Shown piece after piece: positions 47,163-56,987 of a stretch of DNA of 64,000 bases; within the stretch, counting starts at the first letter, position 1; each line of letters starts with the position of its first letter. The notes beneath the pieces were generated by a model, which saw only the letters and a list, made by a program, of their open reading frames with translations, did not search any database and was not told where the DNA came from. The stretch lies in NCBI GenBank assembly GCA_963764805.1, contig CAVXUB010000001.1, positions 124,001 to 188,000 on the forward strand. The letters are read 5' to 3'. Source of the stretch: CAVXUB01 sp963764805. Lineage in GTDB: Bacteria; Actinomycetota; Acidimicrobiia; Acidimicrobiales; Bog-793. Both the position numbers and the translations under genes were made by a program.

Positions 47163-48076
47163 CAGAAATAGCCCTCCCGCTTGCGATCCTCCATGGATGC
47201 CTCGGAGACCTGGTCGTCGGTGCGGGTCTGGCCCCGCTCGGAGATGCGCGTCGCCCCCGTCTCCTCGATGATCTCAACCGGCGTCTTGGCCGACGACTCG
47301 ACAGCTGCAGTGCATGTCATGTCCCCGACTGTCCGGTAGCGGACGCAGGCGGTGAACACCTCCTCGTCGGGACGGTTGGGATTGGGCTGCGTGTACGGCC
47401 CGACCGCCAGCAGCATGCCGCCCCTGCGGAAGACATCGCGATGGTGGGAGAAGTAGATGGAAGGAAGCTCGATCCCCTCGTGCTCGATGTACTGCCAGAT
47501 GTCGAGCTCGGTCCAGTTGGACAGCGGGAACACCCGAACGTGCTCGCCGGGGCGGTGGCGCCCGTTGTAGAGGTTCCAGAGCTCGGGGCGCTGGGCGCGG
47601 GGATCCCACTGCCCGAACTCGTCGCGGAACGAGAAGACCCGCTCCTTCGCCCTCGCCTTCTCCTCGTCTCGACGAGCTCCCCCGAAGACGGCGTCGTAGC
47701 GGTTGCGCTCGATCGCACCGAGCAGCGTGAACGTCTGCATCCGGTTGCGCGTGGCGCCCGGAGTCGGGTGCTCGACGATCGCCCCGCGGTCGATGTCGTC
47801 CTGCACGGAGGCGACCACCAGGCGTACGCCGAGCTCGGCGACCCGGCGGTCGCGGAACTCGATCACTTCGGGGAAATTGTGCCCGGTGTCCACGTGCATG
47901 ACGGGGAAGGGCAACCGCTGCGGCCAGCAGGCCTTCACCGCCAGCTGGAGCAGTACGGCCGAGTCCTTGCCGCCCGAGAAGAGCAGGACCGGCCGCTCGA
48001 ACTCGGCGACGACCTCACGGATGATGTGTATCGACTCCGATTCGAGGGCATCGAGGTGGGAAAGTTGGTAGGGCAT
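47162..48076 (-). CDS. cysD: Sulfate adenylyltransferase small subunit
   Basis: Catalytic PAPS-reductase-fold subunit of ATP sulfurylase, 304 residues. PP-loop LLFSGGKDSAVLLQLAVKAC, MHVDTGHNFPEVIEFRD and SNWTELDIWQYIEHE are diagnostic. With CysN it forms APS from sulfate, then CysC phosphorylates it. The ATG at 48076 has GGAG six bases upstream. A CTGAC-N7-GTCAG dyad lies just upstream and may be an operator. No sulfate transporter or APS/PAPS reductase is in the window. Confidence 0.96.
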   Translation of the reverse strand: MPYQLSHLDALESESIHIIREVVAEFERPVLLFSGGKDSAVLLQLAVKACWPQRLPFPVMHVDTGHNFPEVIEFRDRRVAELGVRLVVASVQDDIDRGAIVEHPTPGATRNRMQTFTLLGAIERNRYDAVFGGARRDEEKARAKERVFSFRDEFGQWDPRAQRPELWNLYNGRHRPGEHVRVFPLSNWTELDIWQYIEHEGIELPSIYFSHHRDVFRRGGMLLAVGPYTQPNPNRPDEEVFTACVRYRTVGDMTCTAAVESSAKTPVEIIEETGATRISERGQTRTDDQVSEASMEDRKREGYF

Positions 48077-48097
48077 AAGATCTCCGAGACCGATTTC

Positions 48098-48114
48098 CTG
48101 ACCACTTTAGTCAG
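48098..48114 (-). promoter_or_regulatory. Candidate operator upstream of cysD
   Basis: CTGACTAAAGTGGTCAG on the minus strand is a dyad (CTGAC-N7-GTCAG) ending 21 bp before the cysD ATG. It resembles IscR/Rrf2-family sites (TTGACTAAA-like half). A sulfur- or Fe-S-responsive Rrf2 regulator is a reasonable guess, but no regulator gene is adjacent. Confidence 0.4.
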
Positions 48115-48376
48115 CTTTTGGACGACCTACCGGTGATGCGGGCCGCGACCGCCCGCCTCCCCGTCACATCTCTGCACCGGCGCCTCAGCTCCCCAGCAGC
48201 GCCAGCGTACATGCAGCCTCCAGGTGACCGCTAGGGAGCGATTGTAGTCGGTGTCGCCCACCATTTCACCTGATGGCGTACGGCCACGGGGCGCGGGCGC
48301 CGCAGCGGTCTCCGTGAAGCGGCGCGGATCAGCGTGAGGGCGGCCCGCGGCGCCTTCGGGATCCCCCGGCAGGCAT
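48115..48376. other. Gap between cysD and amidase, no gene seen
   Basis: About 260 bp upstream of the cys operon and downstream of the amidase stop. Open frames here are short and without coding character. It would hold the cys promoter and any amidase terminator; none is clear. Confidence 0.4.
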
Positions 48377-49807
48377 TCAGGCGTGGAGCCCCGGACGGCG
48401 CTCCGCCCACGGCGCCACAGCCTCCAGTTGTGACGCCACGGCGATGAGCAGGTCTTCCCGCCCGTAGGGGGCGACGATCTGCACCCCGATCGGCAAGCCG
48501 TCCCGGCTCCAGTGCAGCGGGAGCGAGACGGCCGGCTGCCCCGTGATGTTGAACTGCGGCGTGAACTGGATCAGCTGGATCACGCGCTGCAAGCCGTGCT
48601 CGGGATCGCTCAGCCAGCCGAGCGGCGGCGGCGGGCCGGCGAGGCACGGTGTCACCAGCAAGTCGTGCTCACACCACCAGCTGGACATGCGGCGGGTGAA
48701 GCCGTGGAGCCAGTTGACGGTCTCGAGATACCGGGCAGCGCTGAGCTGCGCGCCGACAGCCCGGAAGAAGGCGTTGCCCGGCTCGAGCTCGGCGTCGTCC
48801 ACCGGGCGCCTCAGCACCGTTCCCCAGAACGCCAGATCGGCAGCGGTGTAGGCGGCGACGATCTCGACGAAGCGAGTCTGGAACTCCGCCTCCCCGATCG
48901 CCGGCGGGAACCCCGGCTCGACCACGTGGCCGATGCCCTCGAGGAGGCCGACAGCTGATCGCACCGCCTCGGCGCACTCCTCGTGGACGTCGAGCCCGAG
49001 GACCGAGTGATCGAGGAATCCGACCCGCAGGCGTCCCGGGTCCTCCCCCACGTACGAACTGAAGGGCCGCTGCGGCGGAGGTGCGGTGTAGGGATCGCCG
49101 GGCTCGTAGCCGGCGATGCAGTCCAACACGGCGGCGCTGTCGCGGACGGTCCTCGTCACTGCGTGGTCGATCGTCGCCCCCATCCAGGCCTCGCCCATGT
49201 CAGGACCCTGGCTGACCCGCCCGCGAGAAGGCTTCAACCCGACCAGGCCGCACTCGCTGGCCGGGATCCGGATCGATCCGCCTCCGTCGTTGGCGTGGGC
49301 GACGGCAGTGAGACCCGCTGCCACAGCTGCAGCCGACCCGCCCGAGCTTCCGCCGGTCGAGTGGTCGAGGCTCCACGGGTTGTGCGCCGGGCCGTAGGCC
49401 ACGGGCTCGGTCGTGATCGTCGACCCGAGCTCGGGAACGTTGGTGCGGCCGATGCAGACGAAGCCCGCACTTCGGAAGCGGGCGGCCAGGTACGAGTCGT
49501 GGTCGGCGACGAAACCGGCATCCTTCAAGAACCGCGTGCCGAGATGCATCGGATCACCGGCCGACATGCCCCCGAGATCCTTCAGTAGAAAGGGCACGCC
49601 ACGGAACGGACCGTCCCCGAGATCACCTCCCGCCTCCTCCCTCGCCCTCTCGTAGCGCTTGTGGATGACGGCGTTCAGGCGCGGGTTGAGCGCCTCCACG
49701 CGATCGATGGCGGCATCCACGAGCTCGACCGCCGTCACCTCCCCCTTGGCCACGAGCTCCGCCTGGGCGGTGGCGTCCAAGTATGCGGTCTGCTCGACGA
49801 GGCTCAT
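48377..49807 (-). CDS. Amidase (amidase-signature family)
   Basis: A 476-residue amidase-signature hydrolase with the Ser-cisSer-Lys triad region: PFLLKDLGGM contains the Lys, and STGGSSGGSAAAVAAGL the Ser-rich signature. Other motifs are GSIRIPASECGLVGLKPSRGR and the C-terminal LPIGVQIVAPYGRED. It resembles indoleacetamide/6-aminohexanoate-cyclic-dimer hydrolase-like enzymes, not GatA (no gatB/C nearby). It begins 12 bp after the aldo/keto reductase stop, so the two may be one transcript. Confidence 0.9.
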   Translation of the reverse strand: MSLVEQTAYLDATAQAELVAKGEVTAVELVDAAIDRVEALNPRLNAVIHKRYERAREEAGGDLGDGPFRGVPFLLKDLGGMSAGDPMHLGTRFLKDAGFVADHDSYLAARFRSAGFVCIGRTNVPELGSTITTEPVAYGPAHNPWSLDHSTGGSSGGSAAAVAAGLTAVAHANDGGGSIRIPASECGLVGLKPSRGRVSQGPDMGEAWMGATIDHAVTRTVRDSAAVLDCIAGYEPGDPYTAPPPQRPFSSYVGEDPGRLRVGFLDHSVLGLDVHEECAEAVRSAVGLLEGIGHVVEPGFPPAIGEAEFQTRFVEIVAAYTAADLAFWGTVLRRPVDDAELEPGNAFFRAVGAQLSAARYLETVNWLHGFTRRMSSWWCEHDLLVTPCLAGPPPPLGWLSDPEHGLQRVIQLIQFTPQFNITGQPAVSLPLHWSRDGLPIGVQIVAPYGREDLLIAVASQLEAVAPWAERRPGLHA

Positions 49808-49819
49808 CTCGGTCCTCTC

Positions 49820-50836
49820 TCAGCGGTCGTTGAACTGGTCCTGGCCCGGGCGGGCCGTCCAACGCTCGAAGCGTTGCCCGAGGCGCTCTCGAGCTAGCGA
49901 AGGCACCGCCGCCATGCCGCTGATCGGGCGGTAGCTCTCGGCTGCGGCAAGCAGCTCCGATGCCTCGTCGTCGCCCAGCTCCAGATCCGCAGCCTCCGCA
50001 TTGCGCTCGACTTGCGCAACGGTGCTCGCACCCGGGATGGCGACCACGTTGCGATGGCGGACCAACCAGGCGAGGGCCACCTGCGAGGCCGTCGCATCGT
50101 GGCCCTTGGCAACCGCTCGCAGGGCTTGCAGCAAGGGAGCAGACCGGCGCAGGTTCTCGGGCAGGAAGCCGACGGTTCGCGAGCGCATCGCAGGAGGACG
50201 ATGTTCGGCGTCGTAACGGGCGGAGAGGAGGCCCTGGGCAAGAGGGCTGTAGGCGATCACCAGGCGATCGTGCCGCTGCGCCCATGGGAGGCAGTCGAGC
50301 AAGGGCTTGCGGTGGACGAGGTTGAACTTGATCTGGTTGGAGAGGACGGCGCCGCCGAGGGCCGCCTCGGCGTCCTGCCATCGGCGGAGTGAATAGTTGC
50401 TGACGCCGATATGCCGGATCGCACCCGCCTCCCGCAGCCCGCGCATGCCGGCCATCTGCGTCGCCAGCGGGAAGACGGGGTTCGGCCAGTGGATCTGGTA
50501 GAGATCGATCACATCGGTGCCGAGGCGACGGGCGCTGCCGGCCTCCCGCTGCTTGACAACGGGCGGGAGGGGGATCACCGGAGCCAGTTTCGAGGCGAGG
50601 AAGACCTCTCGCCGGCGCTCGGCGAGCACTCGCCCGACGATCCGCTCCGACGCCCCGTACCCGTACACCTCGGCGGTGTCGATCAGGTTGATCCCGAGGT
50701 CGAGCGCGCGGTTGGCGATGTCGAGTGCGTCGTGCTCGGCATAGTGCGGGCCGTACCCCCACTCGCGCGAGCCGAACTGCCAGGCGCCGAGGCCGATCAC
50801 GGAGATCCGCTCGCCCTGGACGTCGACGTACCTCAC
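49820..50836 (-). CDS. Aldo/keto reductase
   Basis: NADPH-dependent TIM-barrel oxidoreductase of 338 residues. Catalytic Asp and Tyr lie in NLIDTAEVYGYGASE, the Lys in VFLASKLAP, and the His in DLYQIHWPNP. The nucleotide-binding region VVAIPGASTVAQVERN is present. The GTG at 50836 is chosen; a TTG three codons upstream is also open. It resembles the broad YajO/Tas-like group. The substrate is unknown. Confidence 0.9.
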   Translation of the reverse strand: MRYVDVQGERISVIGLGAWQFGSREWGYGPHYAEHDALDIANRALDLGINLIDTAEVYGYGASERIVGRVLAERRREVFLASKLAPVIPLPPVVKQREAGSARRLGTDVIDLYQIHWPNPVFPLATQMAGMRGLREAGAIRHIGVSNYSLRRWQDAEAALGGAVLSNQIKFNLVHRKPLLDCLPWAQRHDRLVIAYSPLAQGLLSARYDAEHRPPAMRSRTVGFLPENLRRSAPLLQALRAVAKGHDATASQVALAWLVRHRNVVAIPGASTVAQVERNAEAADLELGDDEASELLAAAESYRPISGMAAVPSLARERLGQRFERWTARPGQDQFNDR

Positions 50837-51051
50837 CGGCGCCAACCTAGTGCCGTCCCCACCCGGCCACCCGGCCAGCCGACCGACCGAGCCTGGGGCG
50901 GCCGGCCAGTACGACCGGCCGGCCGGTACGGATGGTCAGATATGACCAATAGATGGTCGAAACCACCCATCCGTAAATCCTCGAGGGTCGGTGAGCCTCC
51001 CGAACCCCACCGAGCCCACCGAACCCGTCGAAACTTGCCGGCAGCCGCCTC

Positions 51052-51820
51052 CTACTTGGGAGGCATCCTGAGGCCGCCGTCGAGACGGATGGTCTCTGCG
51101 TTCAGGTACGAGTTCTCCGCGATCGCCACCACCAAGGCGCCGTACTCGGCGGGGAAGCCGAGCCGCTTGGGAAAGAGCACTCCTGCGCCGAGCGCCTGAC
51201 GCTGCTCCTCCGGCAGGAGCCCCAGCAGGGGCGTGTCCATCAGGCCCGGCGCGATGGTGTTGACGCGGATCCCGGCCGGAGCGAGGTCGCGGGCGGCCGG
51301 CACGGTCATGCCGACGATCCCGCCTTTGGAGGCCGAGTAGGAGATCTGGCCGATCTGGCCTTCGAAGGCGGCGACGGAGGCGGTGTTGACTATCACGCCG
51401 CGCTCGCCGTCTTCGAGCTGATCGGTGGCTGCCATCGCCGAGGCGGCGAGTCGCATCACGTTGAAGGTGCCGATCAGGTTGATGTTCACGACGGTCTTGA
51501 AGGCGTCGAGATCTGCAGGGTTGTTGTGGCGATCGATCGTGCGCTGAGCCCAGCCGATGCCGGCGCAGTTGACCGTGATGCGCAGCGGTGCCGTTGCTGC
51601 CGCCGTCTCGACCGCCGCCTTCACGCTCTCCGGATCGCCGACGTCCCCCGCCACGTAGCTCGTCCCATTTCCGACGCTCGTCGGCGGTCGCCTTGGCCCG
51701 CGCCTCGTCCCTGTCGAAGATCGTGCACACGGCGCCCTTGGCCGTGAGCGCCCGGACGGTCGCCTCACCGAGGCCGGAAGCGCCGCCCGTGACGACCGCT
51801 GAAGTTCCCTGAATCTGCAT
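51052..51820 (-). CDS. SDR-family 3-hydroxyacyl-CoA dehydrogenase type 2-like protein (one frameshift)
   Basis: Short-chain dehydrogenase resembling HSD17B10/3-hydroxy-2-methylbutyryl-CoA dehydrogenase. The N-terminal part (SAVVTGGASGLGEATVRAL, CTIFDRDE) is in one frame. The rest (VNCAGIGWAQRTIDRHN, NTASVAAFEGQIGQISYSAS with the Tyr-x-x-x-Lys, IRVNTIAPGLMDTPLL) is in another. The slip is near 51670-51682. It is about 255 residues if joined. It could act in fatty acid or branched-chain amino acid oxidation together with the acyl-CoA dehydrogenase found elsewhere in this window. Confidence 0.88.
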
Positions 51821-51915
51821 GACCGCAATCTAGGAGACGGCGCGAATGCCAGGACAATCGGTCCCACGCCAGTCACCCTGTCCGGTCACCACGCCCAACG
51901 CGCGCCTTGGTGCCG

Positions 51916-52395
51916 TCAGTGTCCGGGCATGAGCCTCTGGGAGGCGGCCGCCTGGCGCCGGGCTGCCTCGTTGGCGAGCTTGTCGGCGAAGATGTTCATC
52001 GGGTCGGTGGCGTGACCCTTTACCCACTGGAAGTCGATCTCGCCGCGACGCTCGTCCACGACCTCGGTCACCAGTGGCCGCCAGATGTCCTGGTTGGCGA
52101 CCTGCTCGCCGCGGGAGTTGCGCCAACCGCGCTGCCGCCAGCCGAGGTACCACTTCTGCTTGAAGCAGTTGACGACATAAGTCGAGTCGCTGACGACGAG
52201 AAGCCTGCCGGGAAGCTCACGTACTGCCTGCAGGACCGCTGTCAGCTCCATGCGCTGGTTCGTCGTGTGGGGGTCGTGCCCCGACTCGAACTCGGCCTCG
52301 TCGACGGCCCACGCCCATCCCCCCTTGCCCGGGTTCCCGATACAGGCCCCGTCGGTGTACACGGTGAGGCCACCTCGCCGGTCGGCTTCGCTCAT
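51916..52395 (-). CDS. rnhA: Ribonuclease HI
   Basis: Endonuclease degrading RNA in RNA-DNA hybrids, 159 residues. The catalytic acidic residues appear in [17 protein letters not shown] (Asp), [13 protein letters not shown] (Glu), [12 protein letters not shown] (Asp) and [10 protein letters not shown] (Asp). [10 protein letters not shown] holds the conserved His loop. The ATG at 52395 is preferred. It is divergent from aceE, 92 bp apart. Confidence 0.95.
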   Translation of the reverse strand: MSEADRRGGLTVYTDGACIGNPGKGGWAWAVDEAEFESGHDPHTTNQRMELTAVLQAVRELPGRLLVVSDSTYVVNCFKQKWYLGWRQRGWRNSRGEQVANQDIWRPLVTEVVDERRGEIDFQWVKGHATDPMNIFADKLANEAARRQAAASQRLMPGH

Positions 52396-52487
52396 CGGGC
52401 CAGTCTGCCCCCTCCGACACGACGCCGAGAACAGGCACCGCCGGTGCACGTGACCTGAAGAGCGCGCCGCCGGCGCGAGACTGTCAT

Positions 52488-55276
52488 GTGATCTTCGACG
52501 GATTCGCACATCAGCTACCGGACATCGATCCCGAGGAGACGGCGGAATGGCTCGACTCTTTCGACGCCGTCGTCGAGACGCACGGGCGCGTCCGGGCCAG
52601 GTTCCTCCTCATGAAGCTGCTCGAGCGGGCCAGAGCCGCTCAGGTGGGATTCCCGGCGACCGTGTCGACGCCATACGTCAACACCATCCCCACGGATGCC
52701 GAGCCGTGGTTCCCGGGCGACGAGTACATGGAGCGCCGGATACGTGCCTACATCCGCTGGAACGCCGCCGTGATGGTTACCCGGGCCAACATGCGTTCCG
52801 AAGGGATCGGGGGACACCTTTCCACCTATGCGAGCTCGGCCTCGCTCTACGAGGTCGGCTTCAACCACTTCTTCCACGGCAAGTCGAACGGGTTGCCGGG
52901 CGATCAGGTCTATTTCCAGGGCCACGCGTCGCCCGGGATCTATGCGCGCGCCTTCGTGGAGGGCCGGCTGAGCGAGGAGCAGCTCGACAACTTCCGTGCC
53001 GAGGTCGGCGGCAACGGCCTGTCCAGCTACCCGCACCCGCGCTTGATGCCGGACTTCTGGGAGTACCCGACAGTGTCGATGGGGCTGGGTCCGATCTCGG
53101 CCGTCTACCAGGCGCGCTTCAACCGCTACCTGCTGCAGCGGCAGATCGTGGACACGAGCGGATCGAACGTGTGGTGCTTTGTCGGGGACGGGGAGTTCGA
53201 CGAGCCGGAGACCCATGCGGCACTCGCCCTTGCGGCCCGCGAGCAGCTGGACAACCTCGTCTTCGTCGTCAACTGCAACCTCCAGCGGCTGGACGGGCCC
53301 GTGCGCGGCAACGGCAAGATCATCCAGGAGCTGGAGGCGTTGCTGCGCGGCTGCGGGTGGAACGTGATCAAGGTGATCTGGGGCTCGCGCTGGGACGAGT
53401 TGCTCGCACGGGACGTCGACGGGGTGCTCGTCAACAAGATGAACACGACTCCCGACGGCGAGTTCCAGCGCTTGGCCACCGAATCGGGCGCCTACATCCG
53501 CGAGCACTTCTTCGGCCCGGACCCGCGCCTACGGAAGATGGTCGAGCACCTGAGCGATGCCGACCTGCAGACCCTTCCCCGAGGCGGTCACGACTACCAC
53601 AAGCTCTATGCCGCATACAAGGCGGCGACCGAGCACGTCGGTGCCCCGACGGCGATACTCGCCAAGACGATCAAAGGCTGGACCCTCGGGCCCGAGATCG
53701 AGTCGCGAAATGCCACGCACCAGATCAAGAAGATGACCAAGGCGCAGCTGCGGACGCTGCGCGACCGTCTCTACCTCGCCGACGAGATCCCCGACGAGGC
53801 GCTGGACGCAGACAGGCCGCCCTACTACCGCCCACCTGCCGACGCGCCTGCCTACGAATACATGATGGCCCGGCGCCGCGCCCTCAACGGTTCGCTCCCG
53901 GAACGGCTCGTGCGGGGGCGGGGCGGACGGGCCTGCCTTCGCCTGCTCCGGCCACATTCGCCGAGTTCCTCACCGGTTCGCGAGGACAGGCCGTATCGAC
54001 GACCATGGCGTTCGCCCGGCTGCTCCGGAACCTGCTCCGCGACCCCGCGATCGGCAAGAACGTGGTGCCGATCATCCCGGACGAGGGCCGCACCTTCGGG
54101 CTCGACGCCCTCTTCAGCGAGGTGAAGATCTACGCCGCCGGGGGGCAGACGTACACGCCCGTCGACGCCAACCTCCTCCTCTCCTACGCCGAGAGCGCAT
54201 CGGGCCAGATCCTCGAGGAGGGGATCACCGAAGCGGGCGCGATGGCTTCCTTCCAGGCTGCGGGCACCGCATACTCGACCTGGTCGACACCTACCGTGCC
54301 GTTCTTCATGTTCTATTCGATGTTCGGGTTCCAGCGGGTAGGCGATCTGATCTGGCAGGCGGCCGACGCCCGCTGCCGGGGCTTCCTGCTCGGCTGCACC
54401 GCCGGCCGCACCACGCTCAATGGCGAAGGGTTGCAGCACGAGGACGGGCACTCCCACGCTCTCGCCTCCGTCGTACCCAATGTGATGGCGTACGACCCTG
54501 CCTTCGCCTACGAGGTGGCGGTGATCGTGGAAGAGGGTCTGCGACGAGATGTACGGCCTCAACGGCGAGGACCTCATCTACTACCTGACCCTCTACAACG
54601 AGAACTACCCCATGCCTCCCCTGGAGGCGGCTGTGGCAGCGGCAGCCCTCGAGGGCGCCGATGGCGAGGAGGTGGTGAGGAAGGGGATCCTGGCGGGGAT
54701 GTACCGTTTCGCGCCTCGGCACCCCCGGCGGCTCCGTCCGGTGGAGCCCCCGAAGACGAGACCGGCAATGGTCAGGCGCTCCGGCGGGCGAGCGTGCTCT
54801 TCTCGGGTCCGATGTGGCAGGCCGCGATGAAGGCCCGGGAGATGCTCGTGACCGAGTGGGGCGTGTCAGCCGACGCCTGGTCCGTCACCAGCTACAAGGC
54901 CTTGAGGGATGACGCGCTCGAAGTCGAGCGGTGGAACCGCCTGCACCCCGGCGAGCCGGCGCGCACCTCCTACGTGGCGCGCGAGCTCGCCGGTACCGAG
55001 TGGCCGGTCGTGGCGGTGAGCGACTTCATCAAGCTCGTCCCGGATCAGATCTCGCGCTTCGTGCCGGGGACCTTCGTGCCGCTCGGGACCGATGGTTTCG
55101 GGCGGTCCGACACGCGTGATGCCCTTCGGCGCCACTTCGAGATCGACGCCGAGCACATCGTGGTCGCCACACTCTCTGCCCTGGCGGCGAGCGGGCAGGC
55201 CAAGGAGGAGGAGGTGGCGGCCGCCATCGCCCGCTACGGCATCGATCCGGAGGCAGTAGACCCCAGGCGTGCCTGA
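52488..55276 (+). CDS. aceE: Pyruvate dehydrogenase E1, homodimeric (three frameshifts)
   Basis: Thiamine-diphosphate E1 of the pyruvate dehydrogenase complex, about 925 residues if joined. The frames carry [38 protein letters not shown], the ThDP motif [11 protein letters not shown] through [64 protein letters not shown] and [13 protein letters not shown]. Slips lie near 53913-53925 (G run), 54546-54550 and 54720-54755 (C runs). GTG 52488 fits the family N-terminus. Its E2 and E3 partners are at 39546-42477. The enzyme family is certain, the reading frame is not. Confidence 0.92.
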
Positions 55277-55343
55277 GAAGCCACGCACCCCGAGGACCTC
55301 GGCACGAGAGTTGCCCTACGCACCCGAGCGGTAGTCTCGGCCC

Positions 55344-55934
55344 ATGCCGACAAAGCCGCGTGAGCTGCACCTGTCGGGAGATCCCGAAGCAGACAAGCTG
55401 CTGTCGGAGGACTCCCTCGCATTGTTGATCGGGATGGTGCTCGATCAGCAGATCCCGCTGGAGAAGGCCTTCCGGGGGCCGCTCGACCTGACGGTCCGGA
55501 TGGATGGCGCGCAGCTCGATGCGAAAGAGATCGCGTCGATGCCTGCGGACAAGCTGACGACGCTGTTCGCCGAGCGGCCGGCATTGCATCGCTTCCCCGC
55601 CTCGATGGCCCGCCGGGTGCAGGAGATGTGCCAGGCCATCGTCAATCAGTACGACGGCGATGCTTCAAGGCTCTGGTCGACGGCCAAGTCCGGAACCGAG
55701 CTCTTCGAGCGCATCAGGGCACTCCCCGGTTTCGGCGAGCAGAAGTCCCGCATCTTCGTGGCACTGCTCGGCAAGCAGCTAGGCGTACGACCGAAGGGTT
55801 GGGAGGGGGCGGCGGGCAAGTACGGCAAAAAGGGCTCGTTCCTCTCCGTTGCCGACATCGTCGGTCCCGACTCCCTCGCCCGGGTCCGCGAGTACAAGAA
55901 GGCGGCCAAGGCAAAGGCTGCCGCCAGAGGGTGA
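55344..55934 (+). CDS. HhH-GPD-type base excision DNA glycosylase-like protein
   Basis: A 196-residue helix-hairpin-helix protein resembling actinobacterial HhH-GPD repair proteins. LLIGMVLDQQIPLEKAFRGP corresponds to the N-terminal helical domain and ALPGFGEQKSRIFVALLGK to the HhH. The usual catalytic Asp of the GPD loop is not obvious, though SVADIVGPDSLARVREY lies in that region. A basic Lys/Ala tail ends the protein. Its stop overlaps the thiE GTG (GTGA), so the pair is co-translated. Confidence 0.8.
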   Translation: MPTKPRELHLSGDPEADKLLSEDSLALLIGMVLDQQIPLEKAFRGPLDLTVRMDGAQLDAKEIASMPADKLTTLFAERPALHRFPASMARRVQEMCQAIVNQYDGDASRLWSTAKSGTELFERIRALPGFGEQKSRIFVALLGKQLGVRPKGWEGAAGKYGKKGSFLSVADIVGPDSLARVREYKKAAKAKAAARG

Positions 55935-56608
55935 CAGCAGCCTCGGGGGCCCTCGAGAGGCTCGCTGGACGCAGGCTGTACCTGTGCACCGGCGACAGGC
56001 CGGACCTGGAGCGTTTCGTCGGAGCCTGCATCGCCGGAGGTGTAGACGTGGTCCAGCTGCGCGACAAGCGCTTGGAGGCCCGTCAGCTGCTGGAGCGCGC
56101 ACGCCGGTTGCTCGTCGTCTGCCGAGCCGAAGGGGTGCCGTTCATCCTCAACGACCGGCCCGATCTGGCGCTCGAATGCGGCGCTGACGGCGTCCACGTG
56201 GGGCAGGACGACGCGCCGCCTGCGCTCGCCCGGCGGATCGTCGGTGACGGGGCGCTGGTCGGGCTCTCGACGCATTCGGTTGCCGATCTCGAAGGAGCCC
56301 TGCAGGAGCCTGTCGACTACCTCTCGGCGGGACCGGTCGTGCCCACCCCCACCAAGCCCGGACGTCCTGGTACCGGGCTCTCCTACATCGCAGAGGCGGC
56401 TCACCGCAGCTCGGAGCGACCGGCAGGCACCGCTCTTCCCGTGTTCGTGACGGGTGGTGTCGCCCCGGGCAGCGTGCCGGAGCTTGTTGCCGCCGGCGCC
56501 AGCAGGTTCGTCGCCGTCCGCTACCTGACCGAGGCCGAGGACCCCGAGGCGCACGCTCGCAGGCTGCGCCAGGCGATCGATTCAGCCCTTGCCGAGACCT
56601 CGGGCTGA
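55931..56608 (+). CDS. thiE: Thiamine-phosphate synthase
   Basis: Joins hydroxymethylpyrimidine-PP with thiazole phosphate to form thiamine phosphate. The 225-residue TIM barrel has VDVVQLRDKRLEARQLL, FILNDRPDLALECGADGVHV, GQDDAPPALARRIVG, the loop GPVVPTPTKPGRPG and FVTGGVAPGSVPELVAAGAS. The start is GTG 55931. Thiamine diphosphate is the AceE cofactor, though the linkage to aceE here may be coincidental. The downstream hairpin at 56670-56699 has its T-tract on the other strand. Confidence 0.93.
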   Translation: MTAASGALERLAGRRLYLCTGDRPDLERFVGACIAGGVDVVQLRDKRLEARQLLERARRLLVVCRAEGVPFILNDRPDLALECGADGVHVGQDDAPPALARRIVGDGALVGLSTHSVADLEGALQEPVDYLSAGPVVPTPTKPGRPGTGLSYIAEAAHRSSERPAGTALPVFVTGGVAPGSVPELVAAGASRFVAVRYLTEAEDPEAHARRLRQAIDSALAETSG

Positions 56609-56663
56609 AGACCGCCCGTGGCGGGGCGCCAGCCGAAGAGGTGATCGGCCCGGCGCCGGCCAA

Positions 56664-56881
56664 GAAAATGGGAGAGGGGCGCCGAAGCGCCCCTCTCCCG
56701 AGAGTGTTGCTGGAAAAAGGCTACCGACTAGTTGGACTGCCTCGGGTGGGACCAACCCCCGACCGCCTAGCCGACGGTGTCTGGTGGGATTAACCAGGTG
56801 GTCCAGCTGCCGCCTAGCGGCCAGCCACCTCCAGGGTCCCAAGTTGTTGACTACTCAGTTGGACCACCTCCTTTCTCTGGT
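56664..56881 (-). ncRNA. Candidate structured small RNA or leader with sequestered Shine-Dalgarno
   Basis: Between thiE and the acyl-CoA dehydrogenase, the minus strand has a possible -10 (TATTCT, 56888-56893). A 5' segment AGAAAGGAGGTGGTCC (56861-56876) is complementary to the 16S rRNA 3' end except at one base. AGGTGGTCCAACTG (56856-56869) can pair with CAGCTGGACCACCT (56796-56809) at 13 of 14 positions, hiding the Shine-Dalgarno. Two hairpins with a shared GCTAGGCGG core (56809-56821 and 56762-56778) and a perfect terminator hairpin follow. No gene lies within it; a 14-codon CTG-started peptide is possible. I do not recognise an RNA family. Confidence 0.45.
56670..56699 (-). terminator. 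Rho-independent terminator
   Basis: A perfect 13-bp stem (gggagaggggcgc / gcgcccctctccc) with tetraloop TTCG on the minus strand is followed by ATTTTCTT. It ends a minus-strand transcript coming from about 56880. On the plus strand no T-tract follows, so it terminates thiE poorly if at all. Confidence 0.85.
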
Positions 56882-56987
56882 ACGCACAGAATAGCGAGCC
56901 AGAAAGGCGATGTGGCGGCAATTGAGCATCGGATTCTGTCCGGAAAGAGCCCAAGCACGGCCCCGACGCTGAGCGCCACGCGAGCGC

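Noticed and set aside
53913..54755. Programmed frameshifting in aceE
   Set aside because: No slippery heptamer with downstream structure is evident, the slips occur in three places near G/C runs, and similar breaks occur in unrelated genes; error is simpler.
56858..56878. Possible 16S rRNA 3' end fragment on the plus strand (ggaccacctcctttct)
   Set aside because: Only 16 bases match, with one difference, and no rRNA sequence precedes it; the functional sense is more likely the complementary minus strand.
56664..56881. 6C RNA of actinobacteria
   Set aside because: 6C RNA has two hairpins with six or more C in the loops. None is present here; the hairpin loops contain CTA/TAG instead.
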